A stretch of DNA of 64,000 nucleotides from Dichotomopilus funicola (Eukaryota; Ascomycota; Sordariomycetes; Sordariales; Chaetomiaceae), in assembly GCF_033296635.1 (NCBI RefSeq), contig NW_026944033.1, positions 62,001 to 126,000 on the forward strand. Reading direction: 5' to 3'. Shown here one piece after another: positions 12,640 to 26,426 of the stretch. A program made the translations under genes and the position numbers. Below the pieces are notes generated by a model that was not told the origin of the DNA, ran no database searches, and worked only from the letters and a program-made list of their open reading frames with translations. The first letter of the stretch is position 1. Each line of letters begins with the position of its first letter.

Positions 12640-14397
12640 TTAAGACGAGCCGGAGCCGGAACCAGATTGCTTGTTGTTCTTGTCGTCATCGGATTTCTTG
12701 TCGGCGGTGCTGTCGTCCTGGGGATTCTGTTGGTGGGCAGGGTGGTTCGTAAGGTTGTGCCAGAGATTCTTGAGGAAACCCTCATTCTTGTGGGCCTCAG
12801 GGTCGTTATCATCGGTTGGACTGGTGCCATGTTAGCGCCAGACGTCATGAGGAAGAAAGCTGGTGGTGAAGACCACTACTCACTTCCTGTGTAGGTTCAT
12901 AATCCGCTTCGCCGTTTTGTCGCCCATCTCATCCGCGAGCATCTCAACGAGGGCGCGCTGGTTCGATGACAGGTACTTGGGCAAGGCGACGCGGAACTCG
13001 ACCTTAAGATCACCCATGCGGCCGCGCCGGGCGTTGAGCTTGGGCATACCCTTGCCGGAGAGGGTCATCTTGTCGCCAGTGTTGGTACCTGTGGTGACGC
13101 GCACCTTGGCGTCGCCATCAAGGGTCGGGATCACCACGTCACCGCCAAGGATAGCCGTTGTCAGCGGGATCGTGGCTGTGTACAGGATGTCCGATCCCTC
13201 ACGGCTGAACTGCGGATCGCGTGCAACTTTGATGTGAACAAAAAGGTCGCCGGAGGTAGCACGCACGCTGCCGGTCACGCGGCCGGTGGCCGGTGCATCG
13301 CCGGCACCAGGGACGCGCAGCTGCATGCCATCTTCGATGCCGCCTGGGATGTCGACGGTAACGGTCTTTCGTTCGCGCACCACTCCGTCACCATGGCACG
13401 AGCGGCATTCGGCTCCGCGTGGGACTGTCGAGCCGGTGCCTTCGCAAGCCGAACAGGTGCTGGCCATATGGAATCCCCCGGACATCTGGTGTACACGGGT
13501 GCCCGTTCCGTCACACACACCGCACTGCGACCGCTTGGTGCCTGGCTTCAGGCCATTGCCGCTACACGTCGTGCATGTCACCAACGGCATGGTGGTGATG
13601 GTCTTGCTGACGCCCTTGGCCGCCTCCGCAAACGACAACGTCACTCGCACCTCCACGTTGTCACCCTGCAGGATCTGCGTTCCAAACCCTCCGGCACCAC
13701 CACGTTTCCCACGCCCGCCAAAGGGTCCCGTCCCGCCCGTAAACGCCGAAAAGAGATCGTCGAAGTTGATGTTCGCCCCAAATCCACCACCGCCGAAACC
13801 ACTCGCGCCGCCGAACCCACTGAAGGGGTGTCCGCCTCCAAACGGATGACCACCTTCACCAGGCTGCCCATTCGGGTCGAATCCAGCTGCGCCAAACTGG
13901 TCAAACTGCTCGCGTTTCTTGGAATCCGACAAAATCTCATAGGCGGACTGGATCTCGGCAAATTTGTCCTTGGCGGTTGGGTCCTTGTTGGTGTCTGGGT
14001 GGTACTTTTTCGCCAAACCGTAGTATGCCTTCTTAATCTCGGCCGCGGAGGCGTTCTTGTTGACGCCTAGGGCACCGTACGGATCCCGGGGGGTTGCTAA
14101 TAGTGGCCGGGTCGTGTGGAAATAGACCTGCTGAGGCTTTCTGTGAGCAATCGTACAAGTAGTAGTGGGGTGACGGAAGTCAAGGGGATAACAGACCCTG
14201 GACTGAGGGGTAAATGAGGGTGCGGCGCGCAGCCCAGGTGATGGGCGGGCACACGCCGGCTTCGACATGATGATAGAGTAGGAGGCTGACGGCACCGAAC
14301 GAGCCGCGCAGCTCCTGAGCCGCTGACGACGGCATATCTGGGCAGGCGAGAGTTGCCGCGCCGGGAGGGCGGCTTTAGGAAGGATACTCGCGCTCAT
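12640..14397 (-). CDS. mdj1: Mitochondrial type I Hsp40 (DnaJ-like) co-chaperone Mdj1, 2 exons
   Basis: Co-chaperone that stimulates matrix Hsp70 during folding of imported proteins. Exons 14397-12884 and 12820-12640 flank a 63-nt intron (GTGAGT...CACCAG) and give 564 residues. The first 100 or so residues are Arg/Ser/Ala-rich without acidic clusters, as expected for a matrix presequence. The J domain follows at about 105-168, with HPD at 133-135. Then come a Gly/Phe-rich linker and four CxxCxGxG-type zinc repeats (CTTCSGNG, CGVCDGTG, CSACEGTG, CRSCHGDG). The C-terminal substrate-binding region contains ILGGDVVIPTLDG. The last exon encodes a charged tail with NEGFLKNLWHNLTNH, then Asp/Lys/Ser-rich sequence. 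Ignoring the last intron would truncate the protein at HRK. Confidence 0.95.
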
Positions 14398-15281
14398 CTC
14401 GTCCGACTGGTGCTAGGTTCTGAAATTGGCATGCCCGCAACAATCACCGGGAAATGTTCGATTTCGGCGAGTTGCAGGCTGTGGTGTTGGAATACACGTT
14501 GGGAAAAGGCTGCCTTGGTGATGATGTTTCCTCAAAACTTTTCGATGCCCGCGGCTTTGGAGTTCACCAGCAACTTTTTTTAGGCCCTATATGATTCGTG
14601 CAGACAGTCCATCGAGCCCCACCGACCCTACGAGAAACGACCACCAGCTTCCTCGAGACCCATTCAGCATTGCTCCTTTTGTGTTTGCATGAGGAAAATC
14701 AGATGGGACCCTGGGCCCGGCAATCTTGAAGTTTATAGCATTAATCTTTGCCATCCTATCCAAAACACCATCTATAATTTGCTTTCCATTACGGAGTACC
14801 GACTTTTTCTCTCCCATACGTCCCCCTCCTTTGTCAGCATGAAGGCCGGCTCCAACCGAGAGACCCACCAATGAGCGGTCTTGGCAACGCGATCTTTGTG
14901 ATACCGCTGGACAGCTGTTCAGCCACTCTCAGTTCGAACCAAGAAGCTAGAGTAAAGGATGATGCTTTGTTTCTAAACCAGCAAGAGTAGCGAAAATCTA
15001 AATACCAGAGAGCGCCCAAAAACTCCCGTGCGGCCAAGTGGCCGTGTCTCTAAATGGTGCGATATGCAAAATACACGGGTATCCCGTTCCCATCCATCCC
15101 AATAGCAATATTTATTCGATGCCGCAACGCCGGCCTCTTCCCGACCGAGGGTGTCGCAAACGCTTCCGCCGACGACGAGTGCTGTGTTCCTTCTAACAAA
15201 TATATATAAGTTCTGCAAAGTGTCGAGGCCCATGACCGAGCCAAGTTCAACCAATCATGAAAGATGGTTGTATGAGAACCA
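14398..15281. other. Intergenic
   Basis: Upstream region of mdj1 and 3' flank of the SAP30-type gene. I see no gene or clear element in it. Confidence 0.5.
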
Positions 15282-15934
15282 TCATCGCTCGACATTGGCG
15301 TGTATGTACTCCCGCTGCGGTGACTTCCCCTTCGTTACCCCTCGACTGCGCACCTTGTGCAAGAAGTCGACCAAGACGTCATTTTCTTGTACGCCCATAC
15401 CGTTGAAGTGCTTGCGCACCACGTTGGTCAATTGGTCTTTCTTTTGTCGTCGCAGTTCTTTACGTCGCGCAATTGTGGGGGAATAGAGCCCGATGCTGCC
15501 GGGCTGTGTGAGTACCCATTCGTGGTGGTCGCTGACGAACGCCGTCGGGGTCTTGAGTCGGTAGGCTCGTCGGTAGGCGTGGAGAACATCTCGCTCGAAG
15601 GCTGGCCATTGGAGCTGGGTAGCGAAGCAGTGTCAGCAACTTTTGTTGTTTTGAAAGGGAGAAGGCTAGGAGTCTAGGGACGAGAGAGAACTTGACGGCC
15701 ACTCACTCCTGGGGCACTTGTCTCTTGTGTGTTGGTTGTCGTTGAGTCGGGCGCAATAACCGTGGTTGGAGCTGTTGTCGAACTTGCGTTTGTCACTTCG
15801 CGGAGGTTGGAGCCCGCACTGCTGGCAACCCTTCGCATCTTCGATCCACCGGTATTGCCATTCTTTTCTTTCCCAGTCGGGCCATCCGCTTTGTGATCGT
15901 CTTGGCCGCCCCGGGCGGCCTTTGAGGGCGGCAT
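15282..15934 (-). CDS. SAP30-type Sin3-binding protein (histone deacetylase complex subunit), 2 exons
   Basis: Predicted subunit of the Sin3/Rpd3 histone deacetylase co-repressor complex in the nucleus. Exons 15934-15707 and 15614-15282 flank a 92-nt intron (GTGAGT...TACCCAG) and give 186 residues. The N-terminal 80 or so residues are low-complexity Lys/Ser/Thr-rich (MPPSKAARGGQDD, KMRRVASSAGSNLREVT). The C-terminal part carries the Sin3-binding region: YRRAYRLKTPTAF, PGSIGLYSPTIARRKELRRQ, then VRKHFNGMGVQENDVLVDFLHKVR. The last segment is the most conserved stretch of fungal SAP30 relatives as I recall them. The ATG at 15934 is preceded in the same frame by a poly-Phe stretch that looks untranslated. 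The function follows from the family and is not shown by context. Confidence 0.85.
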
Positions 15935-18900
15935 ATCGAAAAAAAAAAAGAAGGGCAAGTGAGCAAATGCGTTTGGGAGGTTCAGGGAGGTGCTAGAGCT
16001 ATTCGTAAGGGCACGTGGGAATCCGGAACCCTGGAGGAGGTGCAGCGCCGTTTTTTGATGTTTCGAGGAGTCCGTTTTGCTTGTCACATCTTATCGCGTA
16101 CTTGGCGGTAAGAAGGTACAAATCTGTATGCGGGTGAAGTCGTGCAGTTGGAGAACGAGGGAGGGGGCATTGCGAGAGAGAGGGGTCTTGGACGGAGCCA
16201 GAAAGAGATTGCAGCATGACAGCCCCGGGTGCAGGTTTACTCGGGGCAACAAGCGCGGCAGGCAAGGGTTCTGCGCGTTGCGTGCGTGCGGGCAGCGCGC
16301 GGCTTTTTCCAAGGCTCTGACGACACAGGGGACTTTTTTTGGTGGGTTCACCTGGGGCTTGCTGTGTGGCTGGGGCAGGCACTTGGCTTGGGTTGGGGTC
16401 GCGGCTGTTCGGCATGACAAGCTCGGGTGTCGGTGCCACAAGACCCGACGCACTGGGTCCCGCTTGAATCTTCCAATTGCTCCTGCCGCATTGTGGTTCA
16501 GGGAGCCTGACGCCATCCCGCTCTGCCCCAGATTCAAGCGAGTAATTACTTCGTGCACTGTAGAGTATTTTATTAGGTACTGCCCGGCAACGCTGCTGTT
16601 TTTTGGATTGAGGGCCGGGACAGCGGTTGACGGTTTCTGGCCTGACAAAGCCATGGGGTAGAGGAGTTGACAATGCGACAATATATTGCACCCCCCGAGA
16701 GTTGACTTCGGCCGACGGCGTGTGAACCGGCGAAGCTATCCGCCCCGAACGTTCCGGAATCCTGTCGCCCGAGGCCTTTTCTTGGGCTGGCGGTTATCGT
16801 CTGTCTTTTTCGCCGGTCGTTTCCGTCGAATATCCCTTTCCTCTCTTCAGAGGTATGAAAAGTGATAAGAAATTGAGAAGTCATTTCAATCGCCACGGCC
16901 TTGGCCGTTGCAACTGGATGAGACCGTTGGGGGCCGAAAAATGGCCTGGACAACCGGATGGTTCTTCAGCTGCTGTGAACCTGCCACTAAAGAGTAACCG
17001 AAGGGGTTGTTCTCCAACGACCGCCGGGCCAGATGATAAAATTCGGAATTGGAAAAAGTTACCAAATCCTGGGACAAAAGACGTGTCACGGGGGTCGGGG
17101 ATTCAAGGAATGAGGAGGAGATCCGAGGCGGAATCGCCTTGACCGTTGGAGTTGGTGCTCATCCAATCCTGGCTTACTCTTCGTGTTGTACAGACCCGTA
17201 CCACACACCGAAACCGCTCCGAGCCCTTCTCTTGTCATTGGACAACCCAATTCCCCCATTCTTGAGGCAGAGACAACTTAACCTTTTAGTCGACATGCAG
17301 CTCCCAGACTGCCATTAGGGAAGTCAGTGGCGTTCCGACTTAGTGTCGAATTGATGATCCTTGGGACTGGTCGACTGGTCAGGTGCGTCCGGCGCCCATG
17401 CCTCCAGCCCGACGGAGTCATGAAGAACAATGGGGCGGATTGTTATAAAATGGCGATTCGTTCAAAGAGAACGGCAGGGGCTTGGAGAGGTTGAGAAAAG
17501 ACACCCACGCACCCCACGCCCAACGGCAGTCTCAAAAAGCTCCGCGTCGATCTCCCATGTCAACCCCACACATCGGGGACCTTGCCTCGAACAACACAGA
17601 AGGCCGACCATTTCTGGAAGAGGGGGGACCTTGTTGTTCATGAATGATGACAGTCAATCGGATTAACAAGTACGAGGATTCCTTCCCACCCGGAATTTTT
17701 GCTAGGGTTCTTTCTTCCGCCTTTGTTCTTGTCTCACTGCGCTTGACGGCCGGAGAAGCTAACTAGTGCAGACTTCACCAGCCAGGAGGAGCAACGACAC
17801 ACCCTTGCTCCCCCATGACCCCCAATTTTGGACACCGGCCCTGGTGCGCAAGAAGCCAGGCCTTCCTCCACCGCTATCCGGGTCCTTGGCAACCACATGA
17901 GACTTGTTGGTTGACGTTTTTGCGGGCAGGCCTCGCGCTGATTGGGAAGCGGCGAAATGCTGCTGCACCTGTGAAGTGTTCCTGCTGATCGATCTCGATT
18001 CCGTCCCCGGTCGGAGGCCAGGAGATTTTGGACAACAAATCAATCCGTGAGCAGTGTCCGAGGTTCGGCCTTGCGGTCTCTTCGACCGACTCTTTGAAAG
18101 CGACCCGTCCATTTCCAGGTCCGGGTCCCAGGGAACTGGAGAAACACAGCAGTTTCAGGTAAGTTCCGAGGAAACGCAACGACAGCACCCGCTATTTGTA
18201 AAACGCAACAATTTCGCTTGACCCTCCTAGCTGAATATGGATCACCAATTGGGCAGCAAGAACACTTTCGGAAATAACTAGTGTAAAGGCAAGGCTCGAG
18301 GCCTGAACGGGGCGTTTGATGAGGGCTTTTGGTTTTCATAATGATGGCAAGGCAACACGGGAGCAAAAAGCCAGCCAAGTGTCAGCTTGGCAGCTGCCAG
18401 CCAATGAGGCGGGGGCTCCCCACACCTTCCCCGGCGACTCGACAGAATGCAGGGGCCTCCCTGCAACACGGTCTTGCCAGAAGAACAATCCCGCGCATCC
18501 TCCTGCCTTGTCGATCCAAGTTTGATGGGGGGAATTTGGGGGTCGTCGCGAACCTCTTCGAGGGTCCTAGCTCTCGAGCGTAGTGAAACCCAAACCCCAC
18601 AGGAAACAGAAAAAGAAAAAAAGTACATGGGAGCATTAGGCAAGCCACAGCAGCGTCGTCATCTCCTTGTACACTACGCCCCTTTAGTGTGCGAGTTCAC
18701 CTTGGTGAGAGGAGGGCAGGAGGGAGGCGGGGTCATCCGACTCGGCGGGGCCGCGATTCCTCGCAACATCATGAGACGAACCACATGGGGGACAGATGAC
18801 AGTGCATGTGAGCCGTTGGCTTGAAAAACAAAGGGCCACGACCTCGACGGAACCGCCGGTAAGTTTCTGAGTTTTGTGTCGCCGTGATTACGTTCTTGAA

Positions 18901-21900
18901 ACTAGGCGGGTTGGAAAGTGAAAGTGAAAACAATACTGTGTACCTTCGAAGTTGAAAAACCTGTCAAATTTTGTAAGCCGCCCCTCACCCTTATTGAGGT
19001 TCATCGCTCTCGGGGTTTGGACGCCCAGGCGTGTGTGGAGGCGGGTTTGAACCAGAACCGCGCCACATCCCGAATTCGAAGCCAAGAAACATCCGGAGAT
19101 GTTCGACTTCACTCACACTACGTGTAGTGTACACGACCTGGCTGCGCAAGAATGGGGATCGCACAGTGAATGGCACCAGGGTCTGTCAGGTTTTTTGGGT
19201 GTTCGGTGCGGGTGTTTTAGGCAGGGGCAAAAACACCGCAAGAGCTAATTACACCACACTACCCACGGTCGGCCAGGGACTCAGGCTCAGCTGCGATGCC
19301 CCGGGGATGTACTGTACGAATATTCCAGACTTCAGGAAGCAGGCGGCATAAATCCGTCCAACAAGCGCTCGTGGCCGCTGCATCTCACTCTTCCAACTCT
19401 AGTTGAAAGTCCGGCCCTTCGAGCCGGCAAGCCGGTTCGCGAGACGATGAGAGGTTGAAATACCTACCGAGATAGACGAAGGCGAGGCCGTCTGACAGTA
19501 TTGTACGTTCGGGTTCTCTCATCTTAATACGGTCGGGCTTTTGGTTCCCCAGGAAGGTAATGTTGAATAGGTCGCCCCCCAAAACTGAGATGGAATCAAA
19601 CCTGCCCAAAAATGGGAGCCAGCACGCGGATGCATTCTGACGCACCCCTTACTGCGCATGCAGTTAGCAAGCGCAACGGGAGCCCTCGTGCAGGCGGCGA
19701 GAAGCAGAGAGGCAGGAGGGAGCGGCAGGTACGGATACAACGGGGCGGTCCAAGGCCGCCTGCAGGGCATTGGTTGGGGCCGCGAGCGATACCCGCCCCC
19801 GGTGTCCGGCCTGAAGAACGCTTGGGCTCGATTCGGATACGGCAGCGCGGCGTGGGTGCGGCCGCATCCATTTTTATAACGACCTCCTTCACTTGCCTTA
19901 ACTGTGGAGGAAGTCAGTTGCAGGGAAGAGCCCGAATAAGACCCCCACACTCCCCGCCGTCCGCTCTCTCCCGCTCTCCCAGAACACCGTTTCCATCTTC
20001 CAACCCCACGAGGTCAAGCCAAGGTCGGACAACAGCCTGAGAGACGACGTTGAACGGCATCCAACCCGAGGACCCAGCAGCCGTGCCAGGTCGCGTGAAG
20101 ACATTCCGTCCTTGGGCAAGACCCAAATTCTCGACAGCCTCTCGTCTTCCTGTTCCGCAGCAAACATCACCAGCACAACGCCACCTGTTGCGTGCATACA
20201 CTGCAACCTCCACGCCCGTAAATATCAACCCGGTACTCGCCCGCCCCCGTCCTCATCCCCAGACTGCAGCCCACGCGCTCTTCCCCCGCCAATAGGTACG
20301 CTCTTTTTTCTTCCTTCCTTCCTTTCAATAACTCGCCCCCCTCACACACCTAAGGTACCATTGGTGCCACATTTCGATTCTTCCCGGGCCGCGGTCACAA
20401 CCGTCCCAATCCGCTCCCGAGTTTCGAAACACAGGTTTACCCCGGGATTGGGATGAGTGGATGCTTAGGCAGCCCAGCCCTTTGCTGCATCGGCGCGCAA
20501 AGCGTTGCCTGTGCAGCGCCCGTTGGGTTTTAAAATTTTTTTTCCCCTTTCCGGCCGACAGCCGGAGCTCGACCGAACTTCGATTCGGCTCTGCCGGCCA
20601 TCCCTCGACACCATCCCAGACAGAGCCCTGTGGCGACAACAGCGATCCAAGTTTGATGACAACTAGTGGCAACGCGGACGCCCGGGCCCGGCCGTGTTAC
20701 AGAACAGCGGTTCGCGGTTCGCGGTTCGCGGCTCCTTTACACGACTTCTGGTCGTGGTGGTGTGGTTGTGCCCAGCGGTGCTCCATTTCCTTGCCTGCCC
20801 ACACTCGGTACCTGTCCCTGCAAGTCTGCAAGTGAACCCTGGACTGGAAGGACCCTTTCACGCCCTGGAGGGAACGGGAAACGGGGCAAGATTTTTTCTC
20901 CTTCGCCTTTGACCCTTCCAGGTTCAGGTGCGCTGAACCCCTGGTCCCGCACTTGCCTCTTTGCGGTTCACACCCAAAAGATACTCCACCCGAGCGCTTG
21001 GTCCACCAGCTTGCGTGCAGGCTCCATTCGGCCTGCTTGGCGCACCCCCTCTCCACCACCGGCCACCGGCCACGGCCACGGCCACGGCCACTGCGCCGTC
21101 ACTGTGGCATCCTTGTCTACTTTTCACCCCCGCTCTCTCGGCTGTCCAGGCCCTTTTCATCAGTCCAATTGCACGCCTGGCGATTCGCGTACCGCTTTTC
21201 GTTCAAGTCCATTTTCATTTTTCCTGAGAGACGGTTGCTTGCCTCTGATCGGTTTTTCGTTCGATCCCTTTTGCTAATTCCACCAAACGACCCGCATAGG
21301 AACCAACTGCGAAACTCTAGGTTCCCTTCCCCCTTTAACACTTCCTTACCTCCACCCGACCGGATCCTCGTCCACCTTACCTGCCCTCTGCCGCGGTACT
21401 TCCTCCTAGTCGTGCCAGCCTGGCCTTGGCCGCCTGGTCACCCGCCGTCCCCTCCCAACTCAGACCAAGCTGTTGCTTGAGTCCTTTATTTCTGTGCCAG
21501 CCATGATACCGTGAAGTCGCTCAATAATCGGTCTCGCGACGCCTTGAATACGAGCTCCGATCAGCACATAATACATACTGTTGTCCCTGACATTTTGGCG
21601 TCAACCGAACCGGAACCACGTCCATTGAGTCGAGGATCACGATATTTGTCTCATTCCTCACTCTCCACCACCACCCGACCTTCCCAACGGTGCGGCACAA
21701 CTCTGAGACCCCGGACTCATAGAATCCTTGTCTTTCAAAATTCTTTGTTATCGGTCTGTCCCGATTTGCTAGACCCGCCGCCGGGGAATTTGCGTGTGGG
21801 GGAACACAAAGGAAGCCGCAGGCGCCCCAAACCTTTGACCACGGACCCGGTACTACCTGGTTGTGCAACCACGCGCTTCTGGCGGTTGCCGATGGGCTAA

Positions 21901-21912
21901 TCGGTGGGGAGC
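15935..21912. other. About 6 kb without a recognisable gene, upstream of the C2H2 regulator
   Basis: Many open frames of 60-230 codons occur on both strands because of the GC content. They overlap one another and show no domain, splice continuity or start context I would trust. Short tandem repeats lie at 20707-20731 (GCGGTTC units) and about 21065-21090 (GGCCAC units). The last kilobase is C/T-rich and may be the 5' leader and promoter of the regulator starting at 21913. A long non-coding transcript or an orphan gene cannot be excluded. Confidence 0.5.
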
Positions 21913-24900
21913 ATGGCTTCGGTTCTCGCTTCTCAGCCCGGTGACATCGCAGCTCCGGGGCACCCTCCGAGATCCTCCCAAATCATGGCGCCACGTTCAG
22001 GGACGCGTTCTCCGGATAGCGTCAAGCATGAACTCGAGCACGAACGGGGTCGCCCTCGTAGTGGATCTGACGATAAGGATGTTGAAGGACTAGATCTGGA
22101 CGACGCCCATGATCAGGATGGTGACGATGATGGGCATTCGTCCAACTCGGAAGGGCCGGCTCGCAAGCGAAAGCGGAGCCGCAAGGGGTTGGACAAGAAG
22201 TTTGAGTGTCCGGAGCAGGGCTGCGGGAAGAGCTACTCCCGCGCGGAGCATCTGTATGTTTTGATACCCCTACAAACGGGCTGGCTAGCCAGGCTTTGCG
22301 GATGTGGGAAATGGAGGACGTGCTGACACAGTGCTAGGTACCGCCATCAACTGAACCACAACCCAAAGCAAGTCTACAAGTGTGGAATCGGCGACTGCCA
22401 GAGGACGTTTGTTCGCCTAGACCTTTGCAACCGGCACAAAGACCGCCACACGGCCAAGGGCTCGGCGTTGAGCCGTAAAGACTCGATGCTGAGCCAGGCG
22501 TCGCCGATTACTGACAATAGGCCTCCATTCCCACCAACCGGCTCCGCCTCCCCCGAAGTCAACCGACCTGGAACAGCATACAACAAGGGCCGCTCCCTGT
22601 CCATCCAATACCATTCCCCGAAAGATGCCATGGGAAGTCCTTACACGCCAATGACAAACACGCCTCCTACAACATATGCCAACGGGCCGAACGGGGTTGA
22701 TTATATGCACCACGATGCGGCACATTATAGTCACCTGGCTCAGCGACAAGTACACCATTCGCCTCAAGGCGCGCGGCGGCCGTCAATCCAGACAAATGTC
22801 GGGCCATATGGGGTTTTGTCTCCCATCTCCAACCAGCCCGGCTATCACAGCCAAGCTCATAGCACCCCACAATCCGCCCATGCTATGCCTTACGTACCAC
22901 CACAAAACTTCCCCCCTTTTAGCCTCCCACCCTCTGACTTCGCTACCTCATCATCGGCGGGGGCGGTGACTCGGGACGAGCAGCAGCAGCAGCAGGCATA
23001 TGCGCCGTCAACATCCGGGGAATACACAGAGCAACAGCCGCCCGCATCTGGCGAAATGATGCTCCTAGACCAGATGGGAATGCAGCAAACGATGCCAGTA
23101 TTCGGCAGTGATAGCATTCTTAACAAATCGCCATACGTTGCGATTCCGGAAGACTTCGTGGCCTATCTGTTCAACACTCACGATGGTGGGGGCGGTTCGC
23201 CCATGGCGGGGGTTCCGATGCAAGGATATAAGTGAGTTTGTGTGAGACACGTTCTAACCCAGGATACGAGACTGACTGTCCTGCTTATAGCTACGGGGAG
23301 TTTTCCAACCAGTACAATGTGCCCTACTACAACGATCCGAACCAGTTAGGATACTTCCCAGCATCTGCGGGGCCTCAGCAGGTCATGTCCGTGACGAACC
23401 TCTTAGACCAGAACCTACCCGAATCCGTCATTTCCGACGAGAAGGCTGTGGAAATCTTCGAGTTCATCAAGGAGCGGTTCCACGAAAACGGCCATGCCCC
23501 GATCGAGCGCCAGCGTGAGACCATCATCGAGGGCGATCGCAACGACGACTCCCATATGCTTAGCCGCAAGATGATGCAGGCTTACATTGGGTCCTACTGG
23601 CTACACTTTAGCGACCAAGTACCAATTCTGCACAAGCCCACGTTCTCACCCGATAAGACGCCGAACCTATTGCTGATTGGCATGATGACCATCGGGGCTG
23701 CATGCTTGGACAAAGCCCACGGTCAAAAGGTCACAAAGGCGGGCGCGCAGCTTTCCAACTTCTTGGCGTGGCATCTTCGGTGGGAGATGTTCCAGGATCC
23801 TAATTGCCGGCCACCCGCCAAGTTGTGGGTCTTCCAAACGCTCTTGCTACTTGAGTTGTACGAAAAGATGTACTCGACCCGGGAGCTGCACGAGCGGGCC
23901 CATATCCACCACGCGACGACGATAACGCTGATGCGCCGTGGGAGAGCCTTGATTGGCAAATCAGCTCTGGATTCCCCTCCTAACCCGCGAGACGATAAGA
24001 CGAACGGATCAAGACAGTCCTCCACCTCTGGGACCGCCCATACTCCGGAGGAGTGGTGGAACCACTGGATTACCAACGAGTCGACTCGTCGAGCAGCGTT
24101 TGCGGCATTCGTCATTGACTCGACCCACGCCACTATGTTTGGCCACTCGACGGTTATGGTCGCCCACGAGATGCGCCTTCCTCTACCGTGTGATGACAAG
24201 CTATGGAAAGCCATGAGCGGATCCGAGGTGGCCAGGATTGACGCCAACCTCATGTCGGTGGGCAACAAGGCTGTCTCTTTTCTGGAGGGGTTAAAGCGGA
24301 CGCTTAGCGGCCATGAGGTGCAGACGAACTCATTTGGCCGGACTATCCTGATGGCCGGTCTGCTTAGCGTGAGTTGGCATATGAATCAACGAGACCTGCA
24401 GGTCAACTCCTTGGGCGGCGGTGTCTCGCAGGCACTAGGGGGCCGTGACAAATGGCGAGGGACATTGACTAGGGCGTTCGATTCGTGGAAGAGCGACTTT
24501 GACAAGACGCTGCTCAGGCGAGGTGACGTTTCCGCGGATCCGTACAACTACGACGCATCAAGCCGCAACGAAGCGAACGTCGTGTTCGAGAGCCGCATCG
24601 TGCTACACCACCTGGCGCATATGGCCATGCATGTTGATATTGTCGACTGCCAGATCTTTGCGAGGGCCAGGCGGCTCTTGGGCCGCGCGATCGGGCCTCA
24701 GGACCTTAACAGTGCGCAACGGCGGATGAAAGATATCTGGGCACCCTCGGCCAAAGCTCGCGACGCCACCTACTACGCGCTCAAATTCCTGCAGTCGGTT
24801 ATGCTCCCAGATACCGTAGGAACACCCGGGTCAAATGGTGGCTACGGCCGGACGGAGGATCTGTACTCAGCCCGGGACGATGTGCTCCTAAATCGGCCGT

Positions 24901-25205
24901 GGGTTCTCTATTTTGCGGCTCTGGTGGTGTGGTGCTACGGATTCGCGCTCGAGGGTGCAAGTCCCGCGGTGCCAATGCCGTCGACGCAGCAGGATAAGAT
25001 CAGGCTGATGCGCGAGTACTTGGTCAAGTACGGCAACGTATCATCGCCCGAGGAGCTCAAGTCGATGAAGGGCATCAGCCATAACACGCCGGTGTTGATG
25101 GTGCTCAAGGACGCCTTCAGCGACACACGCTGGGAGCTACTGCATGAGGGAGCGACACTGATGAATAACTGTATTCATCTCAATTCTGGTCAGAGTGTCG
25201 TGTAA
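21913..25205 (+). CDS. C2H2 zinc-finger transcription factor with fungal_trans-type domain, 3 exons
   Basis: Nuclear regulator of 1049 residues. Exons: 21913-22253, 22338-23231, 23291-25205. The introns of 84 and 59 nt are GT-AG, and the first interrupts finger 1. An acidic, Asp-rich N terminus and a basic run (RKRKRSRKG) precede two C2H2 fingers at about 97-121 (Cys-x4-Cys, RHQLNH) and 128-151 (CGIGDC, RHKDRH). A Pro/Ser/Gln/His-rich linker follows, with a short poly-Gln around 22981. From about residue 470 a large helical region resembles the fungal-specific transcription factor middle domain (LSRKMMQAYIGSYWLHFSDQ, ESTRRAAFAAFVIDS). The architecture is like that of Klf1-type regulators, but I am not sure of orthology. 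An alternative start is the ATG at 21985 (MAPRSG). Confidence 0.93.
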
Positions 25206-26426
25206 TAATTATTTGACATCTGTGTTTCGTGTTTTCTTTTCTTTCATTTTTGAGGAATAACGAGAAGGAAAGAAGGACGACGAAAAGGATTTTCAAGCCA
25301 GTAATTGACTTCGACGTGGGGTTGGTGGACTAAGTCCTTGCATATTTTTTTTCAGCCATTGATATTTCTAGCGGGAGGTAATCTGTCTAGCTTTTGCGAT
25401 GAACACATGATGGCGACTAGGTCAGGAGGTGTCATTTGTTTTGCAATGAAAGAAAAGGCATAACAAATCATGTATTTTGGGAAGCGGGATAGGCAGTTGG
25501 AGATGGGTAAACAGCAAGAGGGACTTTTTCGTCTTGCTCGGAGAGAACGGATGGCATTCTTCTTTTGAAGAGGGTGGTTGGCTCAGCGGAATCTTTTCGC
25601 AGCTTGGTGGGAAGCTTTATTGTGGTTGTTGTGTTTAAAATTGTCTACTTGCCTATATATACCCCTACTTGGCTCCCAGCGTCAAGAAGAATGTATTTGA
25701 CGGCGCTCAAGGGCCTGGCTCTTGCAAGTTCATATGTTGTTCAACTCCATGTCCACCATTGTTTACACATGGTTTAGTTTCTAACATTATCCAACATTGC
25801 TCTGTGTGCATTACCCGAGTCAATACTTGTGAGACAAGGCAGGTGAGGGCTAGAAAACTCATGGCCAGACAAGAAAACATAACTGCTGCAAGGAACACTG
25901 CAAAAACTGACGAAATCACCCCATCAATTTCCCGAAGGGTGGGGTTCCACACGAACGTTAACTACCGCAGCGCAGTATCCGTAAACGCCCCGAAGCTCCC
26001 GGCTCCCCCACCTTTTTATACCTTTCCAAAGCACACGGATGAAAGGAGTGGGCGCCATCTTTACAGAGAACCCGCCTTATCTGCCGTCGTTACATGTGTT
26101 CCATCCTTTAAACCGCCAATTCCCGACCAAATACTTATTCAAAAACCCGAGCAGTCGTTGAATGAGCCCCCTCCGCTTGCTACCATCCATCAAATCCCTT
26201 CGCGCCGCGGGCAAACGCTACTTAACGCCGTTTTCTCCGCTGCGGGGCGTTCATCGATAACGTTATTCGACCATTAACCTTCACTCGATCTCATTGTCAC
26301 TCACTCAACTTCAACACCAATCTCTCATTGTAGGCGCAACTTAAATCGATATCTCATCATCGTCATCACCGAGGATATTGAACACAAAGTCCCCGTAACG
26401 AGGTGTCAGCCTCCATTTCATACATC
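25206..26426. other. Intergenic
   Basis: AT-richer 3' flank of the C2H2 regulator and promoter of the F-box gene. A TATATATA run occurs at about 25655-25662. No supported gene. Confidence 0.5.

Noticed and set aside
13234..14070. 278-codon open frame on the + strand
   Set aside because: Antisense shadow of mdj1; its composition mirrors the Gly-rich and zinc-repeat region.
14090..14220. A possible extra intron in the mdj1 presequence region (GTCTGT...CACAG)
   Set aside because: Its 56-nt length would shift the frame, and the continuous frame already gives a plausible presequence.
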